Assembly: GCA_009700115.1 (NCBI GenBank)
Contig: WLMU01000005.1
Span: 1 to 49,100 of the forward strand
Length of the DNA stretch: 49,100 nt
Direction: 5' to 3'
DNA from: Actinomycetota bacterium
Lineage (GTDB): Bacteria; Actinomycetota; Acidimicrobiia; Acidimicrobiales; Acidimicrobilacustridaceae
This document shows positions 25,408 to 33,284 of this stretch, one piece after another. Below the pieces are notes generated by a model that worked only from the letters and a program-made list of their open reading frames with translations, did not search any database and was not told the origin of the DNA. Each line of letters opens with the position of its first letter. The first letter of the stretch is position 1. A program made the translations under genes and the position numbers.

Positions 25408-25866
25408 CTAGTTCGTCGATGCAGAGCCGATTACGGCAAGCGCTTCGTCGATGTGCTTTTTGGGTTTGAATTGCGAAGAGAAGACTTTGCGCACGATGCC
25501 ATTGGGATCGATCACGTAGGTGACTCGTCCCGGCAGAAGGCCGAGGGTCTTGGTGACGCCGAACTGCTTGCGAACTTCGCTCTTCGTGTCGGCAAGCAAG
25601 GTAAATGGAAGGTTGTGCTTCTGCGCGAACGCTTTATGTGAGTCCACTGAATCGGAACTAATGCCGATGACCTTTGCCCCGACGTCAGTGAAGGCTTCAA
25701 AGTTGTCGCGGAATGAACACGACTCAGCGGTGCAACCCGGGGTGTCATCCTTTGGGTAGAAGTAGATGACCGCCCAACTTCCGCGGAGTTGAGCTGATGT
25801 GACGGTGGTGCCGTCCTGGTCGGGAAGCGAGAACTCGGGAACCGGCTGGCCTTCGATGATGGTCAT
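25408..25866 (-). CDS. bcp: Thiol peroxidase of the BCP/PrxQ class
   Basis: A 152-residue peroxiredoxin. Peroxidatic Cys45 and resolving Cys50 lie in KDDTPGCTAESCSFRD, the C-x4-C pattern of two-Cys PrxQ/BCP enzymes. It reduces H2O2 and organic peroxides using thioredoxin. ATG at 25866 lies five bases after TAAGAG; the frame extends upstream to 25893 but without family similarity. It is convergent with queC and divergent from the ParA gene. Confidence 0.94.
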   Translation of the reverse strand: MTIIEGQPVPEFSLPDQDGTTVTSAQLRGSWAVIYFYPKDDTPGCTAESCSFRDNFEAFTDVGAKVIGISSDSVDSHKAFAQKHNLPFTLLADTKSEVRKQFGVTKTLGLLPGRVTYVIDPNGIVRKVFSSQFKPKKHIDEALAVIGSASTN

Positions 25867-25956
25867 GCACTCTCTTATCACCGAAATCGGCATGATTCAG
25901 CGCTCGAATCCCGCCTTTTTGCGACCGGTATCGCCCGGTTGGATGGGCCTGCCGCG

Positions 25957-25962
25957 TAGCGT
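25957..25962 (+). promoter_or_regulatory. -10 box TAGCGT, leaderless start of the ParA-like gene
   Basis: TAGCGT ends six bases before ATG 25969 and no ribosome site intervenes. The same hexamer recurs at 34612 (minus), 34636 and 40558. Confidence 0.5.
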
Positions 25963-25968
25963 TAGGGC

Positions 25969-26820
25969 ATGCCAATCGTCGCTGTCGTGAACCAAAAGGG
26001 CGGAGTGGGCAAAACCACCGTCACCCTTGGCCTCGCTTCTGCCGCCGCTCAGCGGGGGAAGAGGGTCCTCGTCGTTGATCTTGACCCTCAGGCCAATGCC
26101 ACGTCAGGCCTCGGCGTTTGGGAGCCAGCGACCACCGTTGATCTAGCGCTTGAGGCCGATCTTCCCGGTTCGGCCAGTTCGCTGGCTGTGCCAACGGCGT
26201 GGGTGCTTGAAAGCGGAATGGCGCCAGATGTGCTTGCCAGCACTCCTGCGCTTTCGGCCCGAGAGCCGCAATTGGCGAATGACCCAGTCGGTGCCCAGGA
26301 CCGCCTGCAACTCGCGCTCGAAGGCAATGACTATGACCTCGTTGTGATCGATTGTCCTCCGTCGCTCGGTCTGCTCACTATCAACGGCCTCTTCGCTGCT
26401 GATCGGGCGCTCATCGTTACCGAACCCGGCGCATGGGCCTCCGATGGCGTAGCCAATGTGCAGCTCACCATTTCGCGAATTGCGGCTCGGCGCGCTGGTC
26501 GTCCTGAAGTTGCGGGCATTGCCGTGAATCGGCTTGGCCGAACTCGTGATGCGCATTACTGGCACACGATGTTGCTTGAGCAATACGGCAATCAGGTTTT
26601 CGCTCCGGTGCACATGCGGGCCGCTGTCGCTGAGGCCTCAGCGCAGTCGTTGCCGATTCATGGTCTCGGAAATCGCCAAGGAGCCAGCGATGCGGCTCAG
26701 GAATTCGACATGCTTCTTGATTCAGTAGTGCCGGAGATGGCACGGTCTGTGGGATCGGTGGCTGCGTCAGCGCCGTCAGTAGCCACGGAATCCAATGGAG
26801 GATCCGATGCCAGCGTATGA
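25969..26820 (+). CDS. ParA/Soj-family ATPase
   Basis: A 283-residue deviant-Walker ATPase. The P-loop QKGGVGKTT carries the signature Lys10 and the nucleotide Lys15. VVDLDPQANATSGLG and LVVIDCPPSLGLLTIN are the A' and B motifs. Such ATPases form ATP dimers on DNA or membrane and position cargo. No ParB gene or parS-like context is present. Instead the next gene overlaps by 14 bases and encodes a tail-anchored protein, so this is probably an orphan positioning ATPase, not the chromosome segregation ParA, though that cannot be excluded from one window. Confidence 0.9.
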   Translation: MPIVAVVNQKGGVGKTTVTLGLASAAAQRGKRVLVVDLDPQANATSGLGVWEPATTVDLALEADLPGSASSLAVPTAWVLESGMAPDVLASTPALSAREPQLANDPVGAQDRLQLALEGNDYDLVVIDCPPSLGLLTINGLFAADRALIVTEPGAWASDGVANVQLTISRIAARRAGRPEVAGIAVNRLGRTRDAHYWHTMLLEQYGNQVFAPVHMRAAVAEASAQSLPIHGLGNRQGASDAAQEFDMLLDSVVPEMARSVGSVAASAPSVATESNGGSDASV

Positions 26821-27166
26821 CCCGCAACGAACACGGAATCGTCCGGCACCTGCCACCGATCGTCCTGCCCCGGTCGATGCTTTTCTCGACGCTATGCCCC
26901 CATCGAGGCTTCTTCCTGAAGGTGTCGATAGCGACACGGCATCTCGCGGCGACGCTGTTGTCCATGGCGCAGACATTGCTGCCAACCCCGCCGTCGAAGA
27001 GATCGTTATCGACGCTGCACCGCGAGTTGCCGTCGATGTCCCTCGTACGTCGAGTCCGCCTGTTTCTCAGCCGACAAGCGACAACCGTTCAAAAATTGCG
27101 ATCGCCGTTATTGCAGCAACCGTTGCACTGGTTGCCGTACTTCTCCTTCGACGCAAGCGCCGCTAA
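26807..27166 (+). CDS. Hypothetical tail-anchored protein paired with ParA
   Basis: No family recognised. The 119-residue product has an Arg/Pro-rich N-terminus (MPAYDPQRTRNRPAPATDRP), a low-complexity acidic/Ala-rich middle and a Pro/Ser linker. A single C-terminal transmembrane helix (about 95-114) ends in the basic tail RRKRR. This topology puts the N-terminus in the cytoplasm. ATG at 26807 has a strong GGAGGATCCG ribosome site inside the parA 3' end. ParA partners such as ParB use short basic N-terminal peptides to stimulate the ATPase, so this may be a membrane cargo or adaptor; that is inference. Confidence 0.7.
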   Translation: MPAYDPQRTRNRPAPATDRPAPVDAFLDAMPPSRLLPEGVDSDTASRGDAVVHGADIAANPAVEEIVIDAAPRVAVDVPRTSSPPVSQPTSDNRSKIAIAVIAATVALVAVLLLRRKRR

Positions 27167-27174
27167 TTCTCTTC

Positions 27175-27981
27175 TCAGTCGAGAAGGCTTGCTGCAAGTG
27201 AATCAATGACATCGGCAGAGATGCCGATGCTGTTCACATAGCCAGTCATCGAACCGTATTCCGCGTTGACATGATCAAGAAGGCGTTTCATGGCCTCGGG
27301 AGGTGCCGCTAAATATGCCGATGGTTGATCGTTCATCGCGGTGAGTGCTTCAGGACGATCCCGTTTGAGTCGCTCTACAAGTTCGGCCATATTTGCGCCG
27401 GAAATTGCGTAATCAGCAACGATCACATGATCGGCAACTCCAATGGTTGAGAGCACCATGGCGGCGAGAACTCCGGTTCGGTCCTTTCCTGCTGCGCAGT
27501 GAAAGACCGCAGGAAGCTTCTCTGCATCGGCCAGGGTTCGGAACGCTTGGGAAAGTGCGGGAGCACCTATGTCGAGCATGTGGACATAAAGGTCACTGAG
27601 AACGACACGCGCGTCGGCGTTGTCGTCGAGATCGAGGGGCTTCCATACTTCGCCGAGAACATCAAGATGGACGTGTTGAATGCCGCGTGCAGGGTCGTGG
27701 AGATGGCCATGCTCAACTTCGGAACCAGTTCGAAGGTCGATCACAGTCTTCAGGCCGATAGCGGCGAGTTGATCAAGTTCGGCGTCGGGAAGACGGTGCA
27801 CGGCATCGGCGCGAAAGAGCGTGCGCCATTTGACCATACGGCCATCGGTTGTTGCATAACCACCAAGATCTCGAAAGTTAAACGCGCCTTCAAAACTCAG
27901 GCGTCGGTCCGGATGGATGGTGGCGAGGGCAAGCTCTTCTTCATTCACGAGTGTGAGGCTACGTGCAGCGGGAGGGTTCAC
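27175..27981 (-). CDS. Protein tyrosine/lipid phosphatase (Y_phosphatase3 family)
   Basis: A 268-residue phosphatase. NFRDLGGYATTDGR near residue 35 is the family block. The P-loop FHCAAGKDRTG gives nucleophile Cys162 and Arg168 (C-x5-R). The Lys-Asp pair after the Gly resembles MptpB-type and lipid phosphatases with broad pTyr/pSer/phosphoinositide activity. GTG at 27981, five bases after CAGGAG, is the best start; the longer frame to 28248 is not supported. No secretion signal. It is convergent with the ParA pair, which ends nine bases away. Confidence 0.9.
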   Translation of the reverse strand: MNPPAARSLTLVNEEELALATIHPDRRLSFEGAFNFRDLGGYATTDGRMVKWRTLFRADAVHRLPDAELDQLAAIGLKTVIDLRTGSEVEHGHLHDPARGIQHVHLDVLGEVWKPLDLDDNADARVVLSDLYVHMLDIGAPALSQAFRTLADAEKLPAVFHCAAGKDRTGVLAAMVLSTIGVADHVIVADYAISGANMAELVERLKRDRPEALTAMNDQPSAYLAAPPEAMKRLLDHVNAEYGSMTGYVNSIGISADVIDSLAASLLD

Positions 27982-28103
27982 GTTCACTCCTGAGGAATTG
28001 GACTGCCCAACGCATTTACAAAGCAAAGTGTTGTGGGGCGCCAAACCAACGCACGGTAAATCTGGTGAGCAGGATGTGAACGTTTGGGAAAGTTTCTGTG
28101 GTG

Positions 28104-28901
28104 TTAGCCGATTGGCTTCTGCACGAGAACGGGGCAATGGCAGCCGTGCACTGTGCGCATTGTCGTGCTGCCAAGCGCTGTTCGAGCAAGTCCGCCGCGA
28201 CCGTGGGTAGCCATGGCGACGAGGGTGACGTCGTTGGCATTTGCCCATTCGGAAACGGCGACAGCAGCGTCGGAGCCAATGACAGTTTCGGGCCGGGCTT
28301 CGATGCCGTCGCGAGTGAAAAATCCGACGGCGGATTCCACTGCGTTCGCAAGTGCATCAGCATCGGCGCTGCCGAGGGGCGATCCGTTTGCCGCCGTAGC
28401 GGAGAGAACGACGACAGACATTGCGAGTGCCTTGGCCCAGCGGGCGGCGCGAGGGAGGACCATTGCGGAAATTGGTGAACCATCGGTGGTGACGACCATC
28501 GTGGTTCCCTTGAAACTTGTAAATGGCTTCGCTCCAGGTCCGATTAGGAGAACTGGATTGTTCGAGCGCTTGAGCACGTCTTCAGCAACGGAACCGAGAA
28601 GGGCCTTTCCGAATCCTGTTCGCCCATGTGTGCCCATGACGATTGCATCGTCGGGCGCGTTGACGGCGTTGGCGATCGCTGTTGCGGGGAAGGTGTCGGG
28701 AACGACGGAACTCTTGAACGGCACGGTGAGTGACGCGCCTTGATCGTCGAGATAGCCAATGAGTTCTTCGACGGTGGTTCCCCAACCTGAAGCGAGGAGC
28801 TCGATGGAAGAGTCGAGCGCGGCTGCAAGTTCGTTGGCAATCGGCAGTGCTGCCTGAGACAGGTCAGAACCGTCAAGGGGCACGACGATGGTGTTGATCA
28901 T
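28104..28901 (-). CDS. Tandem universal stress protein (UspA family)
   Basis: A 265-residue protein with two Usp domains (about 1-130 and 135-263). Each ends with the ATP-binding pattern: GTHGRTGFGKALLGSVAEDV in the first and THGRGGLARTALGSTT in the second. Tandem Usp proteins respond to starvation, low oxygen or redox stress in actinobacteria and bind ATP; no enzymatic role is implied. ATG at 28901 follows GGAGGAACAGCC, a canonical ribosome site. It lies just downstream of the histidine kinase on the same strand (87-base gap) and may be cotranscribed. Confidence 0.92.
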   Translation of the reverse strand: MINTIVVPLDGSDLSQAALPIANELAAALDSSIELLASGWGTTVEELIGYLDDQGASLTVPFKSSVVPDTFPATAIANAVNAPDDAIVMGTHGRTGFGKALLGSVAEDVLKRSNNPVLLIGPGAKPFTSFKGTTMVVTTDGSPISAMVLPRAARWAKALAMSVVVLSATAANGSPLGSADADALANAVESAVGFFTRDGIEARPETVIGSDAAVAVSEWANANDVTLVAMATHGRGGLARTALGSTTMRTVHGCHCPVLVQKPIG

Positions 28902-28988
28902 GGCTGTTCCTCCGGGATCGAGTAATCGATGAACGTCATGCTCGCACGCTGAACGGTGGCTGGCGTCATCGCCCTCTGCGGTAACGGA

Positions 28989-30371
28989 TCAGTTGCCGAG
29001 AAGGAGCACGGCATCGAGTCCGCCGCCTTCGGCGGCGCGAAGCTCAGCTCGGCCGCCTTCGGATTCCACCAGTTTCTGAACGATGGCGAGGCCGAGTCCA
29101 GTTCCTCCTAATTCGCCGCGTTCATTTGTGGCTCGCCAGAAACGATCGAAAGCTCGTTCCCGTTGTTCATCGGAGAGGCCGGGACCTTGATCGATGACGT
29201 GTACAGCGATGATTGAGCCCGAAGAGGAGTCTTCTGTGGTCGCCTGGAGAGTGAGTACCGAATCGGCGGGAGCAACTTCAAGGGCATTCGCTATGAGATT
29301 GTCGAGGACTTGGCTCAGCATGTCGGATGTGCACCGCCCCTTTAATCCGCCGCCATTCGCAACGATGGAAATATTGCGCTCGGTAGCAAGCGGTTGCCAC
29401 GCAGCGGCGCGTTCCTGGAGGGCTTCGTCGAGTTCAAGGCGGCCTGGGCGTGCTCCCTGCGTTCGCTCGGCTCGAGCGAGCGCCAAGAGTCCGTCAACGA
29501 GTCGAGACATCCGCTGCACTTCGTTGCGAGCGCCTTCGATATCGCCATGGTTGGCATCGTCGGGATCAAGTTCGACCATTTCAAGACGAAGCCGGAGTGC
29601 GGTTAATGGAGTCCTCAGTTGATGAGAGGCATCGGCAACAAACTGTTCCTGTGCGGTGACGAGTTCTTCCAGACGGACTGCGGTCGCATTGAATGCGGCG
29701 GCAAGGTCTTTGATCTCGGGGGGACCGCGGTCAAGATCTGCTCGAGCAGAGAGGTCGCCATCGCCGAGTTGATTGGCTGCATCGCGCAGTTTGGCGATCG
29801 GGCGAGTCACCCATCGGGCGAGCAGAACCCCGAGCGCTGCGGCAAGGAGCAGAGTGACGAGACCAGCCCCGAGAAGCACGAGCCAGTAGCGACGAACCTT
29901 GGCATCGACTTGATCGGTTGAATAACTCACTCGAATTGCACCGAGGACTTGGTCTCCAATCGAGATAGGAACGGCGACGTACACGAGACCGGTTCCTAGC
30001 GTTGTTGAATAACGCGTTCCCGTTGAAATCTGCCGATCGAGCGCATCGGCGATTTCGGGTCTCGAAAGAAAGTTTCGTTGTCCTGCTGCGGCTGGTTCGG
30101 AATCGGCGAGTACGTCGCCGGTCGAGTTGACGATGACGACTCGGCCGTCGGTGGCTGCGGTGTAGTTGGCGACGACCGCAGTGAGATCGACTGGAGTGCC
30201 GCCTGAGAGTGAACCGGAAAGGTAGGAGGACAGGACGAATGCGTCACGTTCAATTCCCGATTTCAACTGATCCATCTGGTGGTCGCGGTATCCCAGAGCC
30301 AGAGGTACCTCAAGTGCGATGAGAACGACGAGGGTGAGGAGGAGATAGGTCGCGAGTAGGCGCCGAGTCAC
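28989..30371 (-). CDS. Sensor histidine kinase, OmpR-type partner
   Basis: A 460-residue kinase. Transmembrane helix 1 is about 8-27, an extracytoplasmic Cache-like sensor follows (28-160), and helix 2 is about 161-186. HAMP is about 187-240, the H-box is FVADASHQLRTPL with phosphorylated His250, and the N-box is NLIANALE. G-boxes are DQGPGLSD and GGTGLGLAIV. GTG at 30371 overlaps the regulator stop (GTGA), so kinase and regulator form one operon. The divergent genes encode exported proteins, ApbE and a heme membrane protein, suggesting this system senses an envelope or redox signal. Confidence 0.93.
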   Translation of the reverse strand: MTRRLLATYLLLTLVVLIALEVPLALGYRDHQMDQLKSGIERDAFVLSSYLSGSLSGGTPVDLTAVVANYTAATDGRVVIVNSTGDVLADSEPAAAGQRNFLSRPEIADALDRQISTGTRYSTTLGTGLVYVAVPISIGDQVLGAIRVSYSTDQVDAKVRRYWLVLLGAGLVTLLLAAALGVLLARWVTRPIAKLRDAANQLGDGDLSARADLDRGPPEIKDLAAAFNATAVRLEELVTAQEQFVADASHQLRTPLTALRLRLEMVELDPDDANHGDIEGARNEVQRMSRLVDGLLALARAERTQGARPGRLELDEALQERAAAWQPLATERNISIVANGGGLKGRCTSDMLSQVLDNLIANALEVAPADSVLTLQATTEDSSSGSIIAVHVIDQGPGLSDEQRERAFDRFWRATNERGELGGTGLGLAIVQKLVESEGGRAELRAAEGGGLDAVLLLGN

Positions 30372-31063
30372 GAGGCTGAATCGTTTTCAGTGGTCGAACG
30401 AAGCCGGAAACCCACACCTCGAACAGTTTCAATGATGGTCGGGTCGCCGAGTTTCTTGCGTAGAGATGCGATATGAACATCAAGCGTCTTTGTTGGTCCG
30501 TACCAATGGGCGTCCCAGACCTGTTCAAGGATTGTTTCCCGTGTTTGGGTTGCACCTGCGTCACTGGCCAAGAGTGAAAGGAGGTCAAACTCCTTGCGCG
30601 TTAATTGGATGTCTTTGTCATGCACCGTGACTTTTCGAGTTCGGTTGTCGAGAGTCACATCGCTAGGGAGTTTGGTGATGTCTTCCTTGATTGACCCTGA
30701 CGTATTACTGCGACGGGTAACGGCGTTAATCCGCGCAATGAGTTCGCGAAAGCCAAACGGCTTGACCATGTAGTCGTCGGCACCTAGTTCAAGTCCCAGA
30801 ACTCGATCGATTTCATCGCCGCGTGCAGTAAGGATGATGATCGGAATCGTTGAATCGGAACGGACGCGTCGGCATACTTCGTAGCCATCGATATCGGGGA
30901 GTCCGAGGTCAAGAAGAACGATGTCGACAGATGGGTCTGAGTGGAATGCGGCAACGCCGCCGAGTCCAGTTGATTCATGGCGCACGACATATCCCTGTCG
31001 CTCGAGACCTCTGATGAGGGGTTCAGCGATGGCGTCGTCATCTTCGACCAGCAGGACATTCAC
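30368..31063 (-). CDS. OmpR/PhoB-family response regulator
   Basis: A 231-residue regulator with receiver domain 1-120 (acidic pocket ED at 7-8, phosphorylated Asp52 in LLDLGLPD, Lys in YMVKPFGF) and a winged-helix DNA-binding domain about 130-225 (LTRKEFDLLSLLASD; TLDVHIASLRKKLGD; VRGVGFRL). GTG at 31063. It precedes its kinase on the minus strand. A direct repeat with 11-bp period lies in the 144-base divergent spacer (31145-31163), the pattern OmpR-family dimers recognise. Confidence 0.94.
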   Translation of the reverse strand: MNVLLVEDDDAIAEPLIRGLERQGYVVRHESTGLGGVAAFHSDPSVDIVLLDLGLPDIDGYEVCRRVRSDSTIPIIILTARGDEIDRVLGLELGADDYMVKPFGFRELIARINAVTRRSNTSGSIKEDITKLPSDVTLDNRTRKVTVHDKDIQLTRKEFDLLSLLASDAGATQTRETILEQVWDAHWYGPTKTLDVHIASLRKKLGDPTIIETVRGVGFRLRSTTENDSAS

Positions 31064-31144
31064 CGACTAAGGGTGGCACGTCGGGGAGGGGAACATGCGC
31101 CCCCATGCTTCAATGCCATCGGTTTTAGCCCTCTAGACGAATGA

Positions 31145-31163
31145 CTTTGCCAGTTCTTTACCA
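31145..31163 (+). promoter_or_regulatory. Candidate OmpR-family binding site (direct repeat, 11-bp period)
   Basis: CTTTGCCA (31145-31152) and CTTTACCA (31156-31163) are spaced one helical turn apart, about 31 bases upstream of the -10 of the exported-protein gene. Position and period suit activation by the divergently encoded response regulator. Confidence 0.45.
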
Positions 31164-31194
31164 TTAGCGAGGCACCTGTTGGGGTGGGGGTCTC

Positions 31195-31200
31195 TACGGT
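31195..31200 (+). promoter_or_regulatory. -10 box TACGGT of the exported-protein/apbE/ferric-reductase operon
   Basis: TACGGT ends seven bases before ATG 31208; no ribosome site, so the message is probably leaderless. Confidence 0.45.
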
Positions 31201-31207
31201 GAGCCCC

Positions 31208-31747
31208 ATGAACAGACACTTCGCACTCACGGTTGCCGGCGCCGCCGCCATCTTCGTTACGGCGGCAAGCGGAGCGGTCGCAGCAAACGTCGGGATTCTT
31301 TCTGCTGGGGCGTCAAAGCCTGTCGGCAAGTTGAGTGCTGCCAATGTCAGCCAACTCGCTGTCGCAACGCCGACCAATGCAAGTGCTGCCGCATCGTCGT
31401 CGAACGCTTCGGCGCTTCAATCCGACCCAGCGTCTGCGGGAGTTACCGATGCAGGAGTAACACAACGTTCGTCGACTCAGTCGTCTGATTCGGGTGCGAC
31501 TTCGAATGGCTCGTCGAGTTCGGGTTCATTCGGAGCGAGTGGCGCATCTCAGAATGGTTCGAGTGGGGCTGTTTCAGGTTCATCAGGAACGCCGTCGGCT
31601 ACTTCAGCTGCTCGCCCGCAGGCCCCGTCGACACCAGGTGCGGTGGTCACAACTCCACCCACCGTGGTGAAGGCGCCCACGCCTCCGACAACGTCTCGGT
31701 CACGCGAACGCGAGCGCGAGGAGCGCGAGGAGGAAGACGATGACTGA
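31208..31747 (+). CDS. Exported Ser/Gly-rich low-complexity protein with charged tail
   Basis: Not a recognised family. The 179-residue product has a signal peptide (MNRHFALTVAGAAAIFVTAA, cleavage probably after AVA near residue 25). A long Ser/Ala/Gly/Thr-rich stretch follows, then a Pro/Thr linker, and the last 20 residues are almost all Arg, Glu and Asp. It contains SGATS (in QSSDSGATSNG), which resembles the core of ApbE flavinylation sites but lacks the usual upstream Asp spacing. It is first gene of an operon with ApbE. ATG at 31208 is chosen over the upstream GTG at 31199 because of the -10 position. Likely an envelope or periplasmic-side protein. Confidence 0.7.
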   Translation: MNRHFALTVAGAAAIFVTAASGAVAANVGILSAGASKPVGKLSAANVSQLAVATPTNASAAASSSNASALQSDPASAGVTDAGVTQRSSTQSSDSGATSNGSSSSGSFGASGASQNGSSGAVSGSSGTPSATSAARPQAPSTPGAVVTTPPTVVKAPTPPTTSRSREREREEREEEDDD

Positions 31748-32300
31748 TCAAGGTCCGGCGGTGCAACAAACGAACGTCGATAGTGAAACGACATCCAACC
31801 CGGCAAAGAGGATCCCGACGAAGAAGGGTCCTAACGCTCCGGCGTCTCGAGCGCTCACTGCCGGTCTGAGTTTGGCGGCAAGCGCAGCGATTGTTGCTGC
31901 ACTCGCCCTGAGTAGCCAGCAAAGCGGCGCAGCGAACCCAGCCACGGTGGAACTCAACGTGGCCGGCGCTTCGGGGGTCACGGGATCGTCATCGGTAGGG
32001 ACCGTAACTGACCCGGCTGCAGTTCCGGCCGCTGGTGCAGGACCGGCAAACACGTCTTCTAGTGCGTCAAGCACTCCGGTCGGATCCCCTCCATCGTCAT
32101 CGAGCTCGTCGAAAGCCGGAGCAGTGGCCGTTGCTCCGGCTGCATCGGGTTCAAGTTCGCAAGCAGCGCCGCCGTCGGCGCCGTCTTCTCCGTCGGCACC
32201 GGTGACCTCACCGCCAGCGACATCGGCGCCGGTGGTCACGGTTGCTCCGGCCCCGGCTCCGGTCACCACGGTGGCTCCACCTCGCGCTCGCGCCTCCTGA
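31740..32300 (+). CDS. Single-pass membrane protein with extracellular Ser/Pro/Val-rich stalk
   Basis: No family recognised. The 186-residue product has a Lys-rich cytoplasmic N-terminus (about 1-38), one transmembrane helix (about 39-60: LTAGLSLAASAAIVAALAL) and about 125 residues of Ser/Ala/Pro/Val/Thr-rich extracytoplasmic sequence with repeated VAPA and SAP units, ending RARAS. It overlaps the previous gene by 8 bases and is followed 9 bases later by ApbE. The low complexity and lack of Cys suggest a stalk or cell-wall-spanning element. It may anchor or present a partner outside the membrane; this is inference from layout. Confidence 0.68.
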   Translation: MTDQGPAVQQTNVDSETTSNPAKRIPTKKGPNAPASRALTAGLSLAASAAIVAALALSSQQSGAANPATVELNVAGASGVTGSSSVGTVTDPAAVPAAGAGPANTSSSASSTPVGSPPSSSSSSKAGAVAVAPAASGSSSQAAPPSAPSSPSAPVTSPPATSAPVVTVAPAPAPVTTVAPPRARAS

Positions 32301-32309
32301 TCAACAAGC

Positions 32310-33266
32310 ATGGGAGCGATGGCGGAGAGTTCACGCCCGTTTCGGGCGATGGGCAGTGACTGTGTTGTTCGAGTTGTTGTAGATGATGATCGAGCGGAAC
32401 CAATTCTCGATCGAGTGGAAACTCGGATGCGCGATCTTGAACAACGTTGGTCTCGATTTATCGACAACAGTGAACTTTCTCAATTAAACCGTCATGCTGG
32501 TGATCCGGTATTTGTAAGTCCCGAAATGTTTGCAGTGGTTGCACTGGCTATCGATGCGTGGAAAGCGACCGACGGACTTTTTGATCCGACGCTTCTTGAT
32601 GTTCTGCGTGAAATTGGATACAACGACACATTCGATGAACTTGCTGATCGCGATCCTTTTCAGGCAAACGAACTGGGGGTACCTGCGACTGAACTCGACA
32701 GTGTTGTTCTTGACGTTCGTTCGTCGCTTATCCATGCTCCACTCGGGCTCCATTTTGATCTTGGTGGAATTGGGAAAGGGCAGGCTGCCGACCTCCTTTT
32801 TGCCCAGGTGATAGAGGACGGCGTGAGCGGAGCATGTCTGGATCTCGGCGGTGACATACGTGTCGGTGGTGAAACGGTGGAAGGTGGCGGTTGGGCCATC
32901 GTGATCGATGACCCGTTCGCACCAGGCGTGGATCTCGCTGTTCTGGGGCTTGAGGCTGGCTCTGTGACAACGAGTTCGCGGTTGCGTCGCAAATGGTCGA
33001 CCACGACTGGCGAAGCTCATCACCTCATCGATCCGAAAACTGCCCAACCATCACGAAGTGGTCTCGCGTCTGTCACGGTGATTGCTGCGCACGCAGCGTG
33101 GGGTGAAGCACACGCCAAAGCTGCACTCATTGCGGGGGCAGTGGCTGGTCGAGCACTTTTAGAGCGCGCAGGGTTATCGGGGCTGCTGATCTCAGACGAT
33201 GGCCAACTCATCACAGCGGGGCAATTCAATGACTTTGTTGTCGAGGGGCCTACGCTTAACTCATGA
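32310..33266 (+). CDS. apbE: FAD:protein FMN transferase (ApbE)
   Basis: A 318-residue ApbE. Family blocks: FRAMGSDCVVRV, LEQRWSRFIDNSELSQLNRH, the metal/FAD site LHFDLGGIGKGQAADLL, GGDIRVGG, and TTGEAHHLIDPKTAQP. ApbE splits FAD and attaches FMN to Ser/Thr of exported flavoproteins (NqrC, RnfG or FMN-binding-domain proteins). No signal peptide is obvious, so it may act inside or be anchored by partners. No FMN-binding-domain substrate is encoded beside it; the following heme membrane protein is a typical companion. ATG 32319 is an alternative start. Confidence 0.92.
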   Translation: MGAMAESSRPFRAMGSDCVVRVVVDDDRAEPILDRVETRMRDLEQRWSRFIDNSELSQLNRHAGDPVFVSPEMFAVVALAIDAWKATDGLFDPTLLDVLREIGYNDTFDELADRDPFQANELGVPATELDSVVLDVRSSLIHAPLGLHFDLGGIGKGQAADLLFAQVIEDGVSGACLDLGGDIRVGGETVEGGGWAIVIDDPFAPGVDLAVLGLEAGSVTTSSRLRRKWSTTTGEAHHLIDPKTAQPSRSGLASVTVIAAHAAWGEAHAKAALIAGAVAGRALLERAGLSGLLISDDGQLITAGQFNDFVVEGPTLNS

Positions 33267-33284
33267 AACTTTGGTGGCCTTGAA

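Noticed and set aside
25969-26820. Chromosome-partition parA near the replication origin
   Set aside because: No parB, gidB, dnaA or parS-like sequence in the surroundings; called only as a ParA-family ATPase.
27171-27186. CTTCTC/GAGAAG inverted repeat between the tail-anchored protein and the phosphatase
   Set aside because: Only 6 bp and mostly inside phosphatase codons; too weak to call a terminator.
31680-31745. Arg/Glu repeat tract as a tandem DNA repeat or frameshift artefact
   Set aside because: Codons vary and the frame closes cleanly into an 8-base overlap with the next start, so it reads as a genuine charged tail.
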